A model generated the notes under the pieces. The model searched no databases. It was not told the DNA's origin and was given only the letters and a program-made list of their open reading frames with translations. A DNA stretch of 64,000 nt, from the NCBI RefSeq assembly GCF_000226095.1, contig NC_016472.1, positions 10,850,001 through 10,914,000 of the forward strand. Reading direction: 5' to 3'. Below, piece after piece: positions 46,733 through 57,876 of this stretch. The position numbers were made by a program, and so were the translations under genes. The stretch's first letter is position 1; the number at the start of each line of letters is the position of its first letter. Source of the DNA: Thermothelomyces thermophilus ATCC 42464 (taxonomy: Eukaryota; Ascomycota; Sordariomycetes; Sordariales; Chaetomiaceae).

Positions 46733-48738
46733 ATGGGCGAAGAGAAGCAGTCGTCGTCGTCGACCGGCACAGGCCATTCCGATAGCGAGTCGCGAGAGCA
46801 GCCTTACACGATTGCCCACCACTGGAAATGTCTGGCAGCATGTACGCTGATGTCGCTCTGTCCTTTTCAATACGGCCTCGACTTTGGCTTGATCGGCGGG
46901 CTCCAGGCCATGGTTGGGTTTCTTAGAGTAATTGTCTTCCGCCGGCCCTCGCCCTTTTCCCATAACCACCTGCAACAGACAACTGATGACCGGCTACCTA
47001 GGTGTTTGGCTACGCAGACGCCACCGTTCCGGGAGGATGGAACATCTCCACGGAGCGGCAACAGCTCATTTCGTCGCTCATGACCCTCGGGGCCTTCCTC
47101 AGCTCCTCCATGGCCGGAACCATCGCCACCATCATGTCCCGGAAGATGACGGTCTGGGTGGCGAGCGCCCTGTGCACAGTCTCCAATGTACTTATGATGT
47201 CCACGACGAGTATTGGGGGCTTGTATGCCGGCCGCCTGCTGCTGGGCATTGCCAATGGCATGTTTATGACCTTCTCCCAGCTGTACATACAGGTAAGCCC
47301 GGTGGTGTCGTAATATCGGGAAGTTTGAGCATGTTCTATTGCAGGTCACTAACGCCTCCGAATTACCTAGGAATGCTCCCCGGCCCGCTACCGAGGCCTT
47401 ATGATCTCGTCCTTTCAGATCTGGACCTCCGTCGGCAGCCTCGTGGGCACGGTCGTCGACAACTTCACCGCAAAGATTGACGGCCGCAATGCCTACCTAA
47501 TCCCTTTGGGGCTGATATACATAATGCCCGTCATCATGAGTCTCGGTCTACTCCTTATTCCCGAGTCCCCTCGGTGGTTGGCCCAACACGGGAAGCTGGA
47601 CCAGGCGCGCAAGGCGCTGCGCTGGCACCGCCCAGGCACCGACGCCGAAATTGACCGCGAGATGAAGGACATCCAAGCTGCCTTGGAGATGGAGAAAGCC
47701 AGAGAGAAGAGTGTTGTCGTGTGGGATATGTTTCGTAACCCCGTGGATCGGAGGCGAACCATCCTCGCGACCTGCGCTCTAACCGTTCAAGGGGCGTCAG
47801 GAGCCATGTACATGATCGGTAATAAGTTGCTGCCGGCCAGGACGTCGCCACCGTGCTGACACTAGCTAATTAGCCTACGGAACATACTTCTTTCAGATGG
47901 CCGGTATCGGCGATGCATTCGCAAACTCGTGCATTCTCATCTCGGTCGGCGTCGTCGCCATCATCATCAATAGCGCCCTCGTCACCCACTTTGGCCGTCG
48001 CCGCGTATTCCTGATCACCGGCTTGCTGCTCTGCGGGCTTGCCCAACTTCTCACCGCTGTTGTGTACCAGGTGAAGCCAGGTGCAAAGTCCACGGGCAAG
48101 GCCATCGTTGGGTTAGCGGTGATCTATATCCTCGGTTACAATGTCCGTCTAGCCCCTCTGCAGTGTTGTGTCTCGCATATTAATCGTCTTGCTGACGACT
48201 TCCTAGGGCATGGTTGCAACATATGCCTGGATCTCTGGTGGCGAGCTCCCATCCCAGCGTTTGCGTTCCTACACTTTCGGCCTCGCCACCGCCATTGGCT
48301 TCTTCGCTGCCTGGCTCACCACGTTTACCGCTCCGTATTTCATAAACCCGGAGTCACTTAATTGGGGTCCCAAATACGGTTATATCTGGACGCCATCGTG
48401 CTGGATATCAGCGTGAGTTTTTCTGGAGCCAGAGGTCTTTCTCCTAAACCATTTGTTGACCAGGTGTTTGCCAGTCTTTGGGTATACTTGTTTCTGCCAG
48501 AGGTCAAGGATCGGACTCTGGAAGAGATTGACCAGATGGTATGTTGCTTTTCGCATCCATACAAGCGTTCGCGGTGTTCTGATAACCATCTCAGTTTGAG
48601 GCTCGTCTCCCGGCGAGAAAGTTCCGCCGGTATGTCTGTGTTGGCCCAGGCGGGGGACCAACCCGCGAGGCTTCTGGTTCAGTGTCGACAGACAAGGAGG
48701 CTGTCGAAGTTCAGCACAAGGAGGTTTCGAAAGCCTGA
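46733..48738 (+). CDS. MFS sugar-porter-type transporter
   Basis: 12-TM major facilitator of the sugar porter family, importing a small solute across the plasma membrane. Seven exons (46733-46927, 47002-47292, 47371-47818, 47874-48142, 48207-48412, 48475-48538, 48595-48738) give 538 aa, the usual size. Seen: GLQAMVGFLRVFGYAD in helix 1, SPARYRG, the PESPRWLAQHGK motif, the GRRRVFLITG loop, ELPSQRLRSYTFG and the terminal PEVKDRTLEEID. The exon 6 acceptor (AG at 48474) was chosen because it gives CWISALWVYLFLPE. It is most like fungal maltose/lactose permease-type porters. In this context it may carry an aromatic glycoside or the aromatic itself, which is inference. Confidence 0.93.
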
Positions 48739-51418
48739 ACAGGAGGTGGAATATATGAGGAGCGATGGAAGTATATTCTAGGCTCTTGAGAGGCCAGCCT
48801 GTATTAGTAGCGGCATCTTAGCAAACAATGGCGGTGCAAAGAAGGGGAGAAAAGCAACAAGAAGAATAGCCGAGAGCAAATATACAGTGTATGCCAGTGA
48901 AATTGATCAAATCGTAGTCTAGGATTCATACTATTAGCTGCCTGACTTAGGTAATCATTGTGGCACCGTCTTTATCCTGTCATGGTAGGCATGTTTGGTA
49001 TAGTGCTATGTGACAAAAACAACACGCAATTTCCGAAGATTGTGAGCAAGGTTACATAGATACCTAATATTCGCTAAAATAACAGCCCTAGATAGCTAAG
49101 CGGTGATTAGTATTTGGAAACTTTTTACCCTTTTTTTTTTTTAATTCGGGTAGAGTTCAACCAGTGTATAGATGTTATTAGCCACAAAGTGTAAAAATGC
49201 TCACGAGTATTACTATAACGGTAAGATGCAATCTTGAGCGTCGACGCAGTATTAAACATTAGAAGTCACCATCGAGTCAACTATGGTCTGCTAGGTGAGC
49301 TGAGTATTAATGTGCTTAGGTGCGCTCAGAGTATATAATACACATAACAATATATAGACCTCGACTATGGTAAGTGAATCCGTTAGTCGACCTCCTTCAC
49401 ACTAGATACCGAGTGAGGGAGGTAAGTGTGTGATTCGGAACAAACGGCCATTCGTGTCTTAGGCATCTGAAATATCGGGACATACTCGTCTATATCTTAA
49501 TCTTTAACAGGCATGTCCTCCATCAACTTCGGATGTCGTATATCTGGTAAGCACGTAATAATTATACGAATCTAGTGTACAAATACGTGATACGTGTATA
49601 ACCGTTCCATGGTGCGTAACCGCATTACCTTCTCCTTTTCCTGCTGTGGCCGATTCGTATATTCCTCCAAACATAACGGAAGGATATCTATCTGATATGA
49701 ACCTTAGCCGTTCTTAGGGTTAAGTCAGACTTCTCGGACTTGCAAGCTGTTCCTCGGCTGTCTATGGTGACCTTGCGACTCGTGTCCCAAGCACATCGAT
49801 CCTCAAGTCGTGACTTTATAATACTCTAAGGAACTGTTTATTACGCTCTTATTGGTTACAGGATGGTCTCGGAGCGGCATTGGCGACCTGATTTCAGGTC
49901 CTCTGCGAGTCTAATCACAGTCGTAGAGGGTGTACTTATGAACACTGGTGCAGTGTCCAAGTGACCAGATTTTTTTTCTTGTTTACCCTTAATCATAGGA
50001 CGCGTCTATCTTGGCAGGTCAAGAAGGGTTTTCACTCAATGGAATTTGAGTTGACTTAGCTACGATAGGGAAACAAAGCTCCGAGGTCATAGTTAGACGT
50101 AGCTTGGTGTCTTAAAGGAAGAAATGGTGATAAGTCGTAACGGACAGTTGGCCTCGATGAACAGATCTAACTGGCCCAGATCGAGGCCGGCCGTACCGTA
50201 TAGACGGCTCCAATGACGAAGCGATCGAGTTATAAATTGTGGAATCGGATACTTATTGTTTTGTTTTGTGGTAGGTTCGATAGATAGGAAGATACGCGGT
50301 CGAATAATAATGTCGAAAACGCAGTAGCAAGCTCGAGTAAGCATTCGAGAGAGACTTGTAGCAGGTGGCTTTGAAGGTCCAAAAGGTGCCCTTGTTGAAC
50401 TATCTAGCGTACAAAGGAGAAAACGAGTGATATTTATAGACAAAGGAAATGGCCAAAGCGTTCGTGAGCGTAACACGCGCTGTGGCTAGCGTGTGGTTAG
50501 TGCTTTAGAAGCTCCAGCGCTTCTGACAATTAACATAGGTGGGTTTCGGGGCGCGAGGTTTGCCAACTAATTATTATCCCGAATGTGGGGCATTCCGAAT
50601 GCAGGGTGTTCCGAATCTGGGGATCTAACTTGCTTGGTAGTGGACAACTACTATGTAAGCTCTCCTGATCTGTCGTTATTGACCTGCTACAAATACTACC
50701 CGACGGAGAACATGGCGTCGTAATACGCACTTGCTGCTACTCTTGGGCTGAGTCCTAGATCGTGGCTAGTACAATAAGTAAGCGCTCAACCTGCCAAGGG
50801 CCAATATCTCGTCGTCATCCTATAGAAGAGAAGGGATAACAATGACATACTTTTGAAGAATCTCTTTTCTTGGGTAGCTGGAAGACGACACATGGGGAGA
50901 GATGGCCATTCAGCTTAGGGCCTTGTAATAACCTCTCTCTCATTGGCTCGGCAAGGGTCGGCCCCGTCGAAACAGGTTATATGACCGCGTATATGCTTTT
51001 TCTCGCCTTCCCGATACACATTGGCAGGTTCGGACCAGAAATCGCTCAAAAAGACGTGCATGTCTCGGGTTCCTTGCTTTATACTGTCGTAATGGGAGCT
51101 GTATCGGTCTTAGCGTCGATCGGTCGAGCAGGGTGTTATGCAACTCACCTCCCGGACACGTGATTCGTTATCTGCCGTGGAACGTTGCTGAGGTGTCCTT
51201 ACGCTTACACAGTAGAGGAGGTGGCAGATCACGGCGGTTGTTGGCGACCGTTAACTACAGCCCCCGCCCCCTCAAGCGCCCCCTTTATTTATTTTTGTGC
51301 CTTTTTTCCTGCGGGGAGCATGAGCAGCTGCTGTGCCGTAAACTTTATCTGTAAGAGCCTTGTGCTAATTACACTACTGCTTCTACCTTACGTCTTTCTA
51401 GCGCCCCGGCCTCAAAGG
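48739..51418. other. AT-richer gap, possibly with decayed repeat DNA
   Basis: 2.7 kb without a recognised gene, with lower GC than the flanking genes. The segment at about 50.18-50.54 kb has promoter-like features on the minus strand and could be part of an old LTR-type element, but I found no coding domain to confirm it. The final few hundred bases should be the promoter of the CYP65-like gene. Confidence 0.4.
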
Positions 51419-53156
51419 ATGGCCACTTTACGAGCCGAATTCTTAACACCGCTACAGCTCCACCGGGGTCTCGAAGGATGGGCTCTGGTATCCCTTGAAT
51501 TGGTGCGGCACACTATATAAGTATGAACCGCCAGAGTTATAACTAATCGTCGTCCATTTTACAGGGTGTCATCTTGTCGGCATCCTGCATCATTTATAAT
51601 GTCTTCTTTCACCCGCTACGGCCTGTACCCGGTCCCAAATCATGGGCAGCTACGCCGTTCCCTTATATCCTTGCCTGGCTGACCGGCCGTCTCCCCATTG
51701 TCATCCACGAGCTACACGAAAAGTATGGCGATGTCGTCCGTGTGGCGCCTAACCGTCTCTCCTTCACCCACCCCGATGCCTGGAACGCCATTCGCGGCCA
51801 TCGCAAGAACGGACAGGGAGAGCATGGCAAGGATCCGACTTTTTACGCCATGGCTGTTCGCAACATTCTCGGAGCACCCCGGGCGGACCATTCCCGCTTT
51901 CGGAGGATCTTGTCCCATGGCTTCTCGGCCAAGAGCATGCAAGACCAGCAGCCCCTGATCACGCGCTACGTTGATCTGCTGATGCAACGGCTCAAGGAGA
52001 AGACGCACGGCGGAGACGGAGAGCCTCAGCCTGCCGTAGCAGACCTCGCCGCCTGGTTCAACTTCACCACGTTCGACGTGATCGGCGACCTGGCGTTTGG
52101 AGAACCTTTCGGCTGCCTGGAGCAATCGAGGTACCACGTATGGGTCAGGACCATCTTTGAGTCGATCGGACAAGTTGGGGCCATGTTAGCGCTTCAGTGG
52201 GCAATCCCTCCTCTGTTCACGATGTTAAGGCACATTAACCCCCATGGACACCACGTTGGCGCTGCCTTTGAAACGCAGACTCAGTACGCCCGTGATAAGA
52301 TCACCAAGCGACTGGCCCTCGAGACGTCACGGCCAGACTTTGTTGAGGCAATGGCAACAGCAAAGTCTGACGACGGCAGTCTGCTGGCCATGGATGAAAT
52401 AGTAGCCAACGCGAGGCTCTTGGTTACCGCGGGAAGCGAAACCACCGCCACGGCACTTTCCGGCGCGGCATATTTCCTGGCACGGCACCCTGAAGTTCAG
52501 GCACGGTTGGCCGAGGAGGTCCGGAATAGCTTTACTTCCGAAGGCGAAATCGACCTCTTCTCGGTCAACAAGCTAAAGTACATGCTCGCGGTCCTGGATG
52601 AGGCCATGAGAATGTTTCCTCCTGTTCCTAGCGGGCTTCCAAGAAAATGTCATCCAGGTGGGGATGTCATTTGCGGATATCGAGTCCCCGGGGGTGTAAG
52701 ATTGCCGCACACTTCCCCTCGTTGGTTAAAGCTGACTAACACGTTGCATAGACCTCACTTGATATATGGCCGTCGGCTATGAATTACAGCTCCAGGAACT
52801 TCACTGCACCCGACAAGTTTATCCCTGAGCGGTGGTTGGACGAGGCCGATCCTACGGGGCTGCAGTTGGACAAACGCAGGCAAGCAGCACTGCAGCCATT
52901 TTCAGTCGGGCCGCGCAATTGCATTGGAAAGAAGTATCCTCTTTTCACCGTGGACTTTGTCAATCAAAACTCCAAGCTAACGCCCTGTTCTAGCCTGGCC
53001 TATGTCGAGATGAGATTGATTCTTGCGAGATTGACCTGGAACTATGATCTCGCTTTCGCGGACCAAGAAACCTCGGACAACTTCCTGCGCTGCAAAGCCT
53101 ACATCCTGTGGATGAAGGGACCACTTAACATTCGACTGATTCCAGTCAGGAAATGA
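51419..53156 (+). CDS. Cytochrome P450, CYP65-like
   Basis: Heme monooxygenase with the plan of CYP65/isotrichodermin C-15 hydroxylase-type fungal P450s. Exons 51419-51487, 51565-52695, 52752-52933 and 52994-53156 give 514 aa. Exon 1 is proposed because GT at 51488 and AG at 51564, with a TAACTAAT branch-like site, join MATLRAEF...GWAL to GVILSASCIIYNVFFHPLR. That supplies the missing N-terminal anchor. Seen: FHPLRPVPGPKSWA hinge, HEKYGDVVRVAPNRLSF, I-helix AGSETTATAL, the ExxR in DEAMRM, FIPERWL, and the heme loop FSVGPRNCIGK with Cys457. These enzymes act in secondary metabolism or xenobiotic oxidation. Whether it belongs to the cluster on its left is uncertain because of the 2.7 kb gap. 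Confidence 0.9.
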
Positions 53157-53764
53157 ATCCAGATGAACCGAGTTGGCGCGAGGCTCACGCGAGGTACATA
53201 TTTCTTCTAATCATGTTAATAAGGTTCATCTGCACACTTGATGGTATCATAGGCAGATTGACTTCTCATTTTCTTACCCGAGCATAGATACACCCTATGG
53301 ACCCTCGTTATTAGCTACGAGCTTCTTTTTTTTCTCGATATAGATAGGTAACGAACTTCTTGCACCTCCAAGATGTTTGGCTACTCGCTATAGGTTAGGA
53401 GGGAGCCCATTTGGTGATCTATCTATGTCCTTCCCATATATGATAGTAATTACTCCTAGTTTGCGCTGCTGCAAGGTGTGGGTCCCTCAGCGCCGCTGAC
53501 TTCAAGGTCCTAGTTATCGAACGCAAGATTGGTGGTAGCTGTAAACAACCTCGCCATTCCGGGACGTGAACTTCCAGACATCTATAGGACGGCTGTGTGA
53601 GTGTGAGTCGTCAATCGACATCTCTCTCCTCTTTCTTCCTCTATGCAGTGCCTCCCACACCTTGTCATCGCCCATCTCATGCACCTTCCCGAAGCACGCT
53701 ACGGCCGCTCTGCTCTGGCTGCGGCCACAACATGCAGTGGTCACTGGTGCAGCCCAGGGTTGGT
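53157..53764. other. Intergenic region between convergent genes
   Basis: 608 bp between the CYP65-like stop and the RTA1-like stop. No gene recognised. Confidence 0.45.
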
Positions 53765-54779
53765 TTAAATACCATATGGACGCGGCACCATCCCCGGTCC
53801 ATCGCTGTCTCGGCTTGACAGCATCTCCATAGCGCTGTCATGTTTCCCGACTTTGGATGGCTCGAGGTCGTCGACGTAGAAGACGAAAAAGATGGCCATG
53901 ACGGAGGCCATGAGCAGAGCATCGAAGACATAGAGGAAAATCTCGTGTGAGATGAGATAGCCCCTGTTCCCCTGGAGGTATTCAACCACACGGAAGATGC
54001 TTCGCACCATGATGATAGCGCTGGCAACGTACAGGACAGTCAAATGGCGTTTCCATCGGATTGAAGAATGTTGTCGATCAGAACCGCTGGATTGGCGAAA
54101 ACGGGTGTGGAATACGACAGTGGTGACGAGAAAGAAGCCGAACATGAAGATCTGGATGAAGAGACCGACGATGATGATCTTCTCGCCGATGTCGAACAAC
54201 TCCAAAGTGCCGGCCGCCTGAATGCCGCCCCCACCAGCCTGCAGAAGGAAGGAGAGGACATCGCCAACAACAAAAATCTTGGTCATCCACTTGACCGGGA
54301 TGATGGATGTTGGCTCGGCGTGCAAAGCGCGGATCAACCGTCCAAGGATCATGTAGATGGATGCCGCGTATAAGGCCGGTGCGATGAGGATGAGAATGGC
54401 TTGCATTACGAAACCACCAATGGCCATATTGTCGAAGTGGGACCAGATCCGACCACAATAACCGATCACCTGAACTGTGAACCGAGACAGAAACGTCTTG
54501 TTAGTATAATAATCTCCAGAAAGGCGTTGCTGCTGTATTAATTTAAGCGGGACCATGGCCAAGAGGGTACGTACAGCAACCGCCGACGGTAAAGGCGGTA
54601 AAGTAGAATGAGCGATGGCGGTATATACGCCAGACATGAAGCAACGTGAGGATTAAGAAAACGATGACGGCAGCAATGGCAGCTGGTAATGACAGCTTAT
54701 ATCGATACAAGGCGAAATCGAGGAGTTCGGCCCCCGAGGTCCCGGCTCCGACCCCAGCTGAGGTCGTCGAGTTCTCCAT
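53765..54779 (-). CDS. RTA1-like 7-TM protein (lipid-translocating exporter family)
   Basis: Fungal-specific membrane protein related to yeast Rta1/Rsb1, linked to export of lipids or toxic compounds and to stress resistance. Exons 54779-54575 and 54474-53765 give 304 aa, the family size. Intron donor GTACGT and acceptor CAG restore FTVGGC-FQVIGYCGRIW, the conserved second-helix block. Seven hydrophobic helices can be traced, with APALYAASIYMILGR and the SFLLQAGGGGIQA block typical of RTA1 proteins, then VRSIFRVVEYLQGNRGYLISHE. The start is the first ATG, MENSTTSAG. It is divergent from the Zn2Cys6 factor, so the factor may control it. Confidence 0.93.
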
Positions 54780-55761
54780 CTTGGTCGTTCGAGGAATTGT
54801 CAATGTCGAGGTTGTCAAAGAATGGCCGAATTGTGTATATCGGGACAGTTGACTTCCTGGCTGTTTGAGAAAGGGAAGGGTCTATGGACAGACAAAGAGA
54901 CTCCTTGAAGACAGACAAATAAGAGAGGGGAAAGCGATCGGTGTTGTCGGAACGGGGGTCAACGGTATAAACATCCTCGGTCATGCTGTCGAATTCCGTG
55001 TGTTCGACGGAGGAAAAGGGAACAGGTCCACGAGGTGGCATCAAGATCAGTGGCAGGGTTTAACTTATCAGCAAAGCAATCAGGAGAGCGCTAGAGAAGG
55101 CATTTGCCAAGAGGGGAATGTCATTTTCCATGCTTGCCCATGCTCACCTACCTATCCGAGAAATACGCCCAACTCTCGTACCTAAACGAGCGACTACACC
55201 GACCATCTCGCCACAGCCTCACAACGAATCTGTGAAAACCCACCAGGGGCTCGGATACTTCCGAAGCCGGCTGTTCGGACCGATAGCGGAGATTCCAGAA
55301 GGCGAATATAGTAACAAAGAAAGAAAAGGGGTAAACCTCGTACGGCATCGTCTTCGCCTTGCTGCCCACGAAAATTAAATTAAACCCGTAAAAAGGAAAA
55401 TCCACACTGTGCATTGAAGGTAAAGGCAGGGATCATTGTCTTACGAAACACACAGCTAGGTAGGTGTTGTGGATGTGGATCAATCAGAGGTCTTACTATA
55501 CTCCGTACACATATTATGATGGGCCACGTATCCGCCGTATTTTGTTCGGATAAATCCGAGCTTCCAACCCACCTTCTCCCACCCTCTATCAGCAACAGCC
55601 GCAGCCGCGCTCTCATCACGTAGGTCCGCCGCAGCCGTCGCAGCCGTCACAGCCGTCATTTAGAAGGCGACGACAACATCAGCGTTGCAAATCTCAGGCG
55701 TGAGTGACGTGACATCCCTGACCGCGTCTTGCGCCCGTCGCAGCCTCCATAATCGCCACAC
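54780..55761. promoter_or_regulatory. Divergent promoter: RTA1-like / Zn2Cys6 factor
   Basis: 982 bp between two divergent starts. No gene recognised. A GCCGCAGCCGTCGCAGCCGT repeat-like stretch near 55627-55650 lies about 110 bp before the factor start. Confidence 0.45.
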
Positions 55762-57726
55762 ATGACCGTCACTAAACGCAGAACACATCACAAGAGCCGC
55801 CTGGGTAAGTCAGTTTTGAGCCTCTTGGATCTTCGAACATTTATATAGTAGGCCATTATTACGTAATGTGCTGGCTCGCCCTGCCAACGGAGCCCACAAC
55901 AGTCTTTTCCATTTTGCTTTTCTGCTAGGAATTACCCAGGCAGGCATTTCATTTGTTAACAAGCTAATTAATTGCTTCTAGGCTGTAAGAACTGCAAGAC
56001 TCGGAAAATCAAGGTGAGCATCACGCATTCTGTATCCTCAGATCATACATCCCGGGGACGGACTGGAGCCGAAGGACACGGAACATGGCTTCCTCCCAGC
56101 GCCACTACTAAGGAGCATGGCATTCGATATCTTGGCGCTATCTGTGTTGCAGGGGCTCGTCCACCATGCATCGCCACTCGCTCAGTCCAGATATCTGAGG
56201 CAGCCAGCCAGTCAAAGCTCTGGCCGTAACACTAACACTCGGTGATGCCTCGGTATAGTGTGACGAGAAGAAGCCGTCATGTTCGAACTGCATCCGGCGC
56301 AAAGTAGACTGCGACTTCACTGCAGTCGGGACTCCGCAGCCGAGTTTGTCTCCCACAGGCCTGAGTATGACGGATTTAGAACTGCTGCATAATTACACGA
56401 CCACCACCTACCTGACTCTGTCAGAAAGCCCAGTACGTCTGCCGTCTGTCTTCGACCTTCTCTGCAATTAAGTCTCTCCAGCTCAAGCCAAACCGTCCTT
56501 GAGTGCTAGCACTACTGGGAAATCCCTTTTTTTTTGTTTTCTTTTTTACTTGCTTTCTTTTTTTCTTTCGTTTTTTGTGTATGCGTGTGTGTGTGTGAGA
56601 GAGAGAGAGAGATATAGCGAGAGAGATGGAGAGAGAGAGATGACACGTCTAAGCTGACAAACATCCTCAATTTCAAACAGATCATAAGGCAGTTTTACCG
56701 AGACACAGTGGTGCAGGTGGGACTCGAGTACGACTACATCATGAGGGGCGTGCTGGCTCTGTCGGGTCTTCACCTCGCCCACCACCGCCAGCACATACGC
56801 GACCACTACCTCGCCGCCGCCGTCACCCACCACCAGGCCGCATCACAGGCCACCATCCCCCTCGTTCCGAATGCGACGCCCAAGAACGCGCAGGTGCTGT
56901 TCCTCTTCTCAGTCTTGACGACTTACTACGGTGAGTGCGTGTCTTGTGTCTCCCCCTCGGGTCTGCTTTGTCCATCCCGATTCTATTTCCCGATCCTCTC
57001 CCCACCTTGACAAAACCACCCACAGAGTGAGTAACTCACACGGCTAGTATGTCTACAGCGCTTGGCTGGCCACGCAAATCCGACGATACCCTCCTCCTCC
57101 GAGAGAACGCGGGCTTTCCCGACTGGGTGTATCTGCTCCGCGGGACCAAAGGCTTCATCGAACTGGCGGGGGTGCCAACGGGTGGGCCGATGGCGCCGCT
57201 GTTCTCGCATTCGATCGCTCGCTTCCAGCTACGCGAGGGGCCCGAGGCATCCAACTCGTCTGCGAACGCGGCGCTGGCGGAGCTGGAGGAGGTCGTTGCG
57301 CGACGGCCGCTGGAGGACGAGGCACTGCGCGGGGTTTACATGCGGGCCATCGCCGAGTTGAAAAAGTCGTTTGGCCAGGCCGAGGCATGCGCGGCGCAGT
57401 ACGAGATGGCGGATGCCTTCATCTGGGTGTTTCTGATGGCGGAGGACCTGCTGCCGTTGTTGCGGACGCCCACTCAGGAGGCTGTGGCTATCTTTGCCTA
57501 TTTTTGTGTGCTACTGAAGAAGCTGGATGGCCACTGGTGGATGCAAGGCTGGGGGGCACATCTCATAGCCCATGCCTACGACCTGCTGGACGATGAGGGC
57601 CGGTTGTTGATTCGCTGGGCTGTGCAGGAGATTGGATGGGTGCCGCCGTTGGCTACAGAACGCTTGGGAGGCGAGACGTCAACGTACGGCAACTCCCAAG
57701 AAATCGCGGGGACATCAACGTTGTGA
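55762..57726 (+). CDS. Zn2Cys6 transcription factor
   Basis: Fungal binuclear zinc-cluster regulator. Exons 55762-55804, 55982-56013, 56259-56432, 56681-56930 and 57059-57726 give 388 aa. The DNA-binding domain is split over exons 2 and 3 and is complete: CKNCKTRKIK then CDEKKPSCSNCIRRKVDC, six Cys, near residues 16-43. The rest resembles the sterol-uptake-control (UPC2-like) C-terminal part: YDYIMRGVLALSGLHLAHHR, then ALGWPRKSDDTLLLRENAG, LLRGTKGFIELAGV, and an acidic helix-rich end. The last join, using AG at 57058, keeps TTYYALGWP in frame. Intron 3 is 248 nt with poly-T and GT/GA repeats. Likely targets are the divergent RTA1 gene or the convergent rhamnosidase, which is inference from position. 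Confidence 0.9.
56577..56640. repeat. (GT)n/(GA)n simple repeat in intron 3 of the factor gene
   Basis: GT and GA dinucleotide runs directly after a T-rich tract, wholly inside the 248 nt third intron (56433-56680). Confidence 0.85.
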
Positions 57727-57876
57727 ATTCAATGATGCGTGTGCGGTCTGAAAGTGTCGTTGATGCTTGTACTTATTATCCAACATGATTATTATGTAGA
57801 CTAATGTGAGACGTACAACCTCGAACGACAATACCCTTGGCTTCTTATTCTCAATTACCGCGTTGCATCCACTTGC

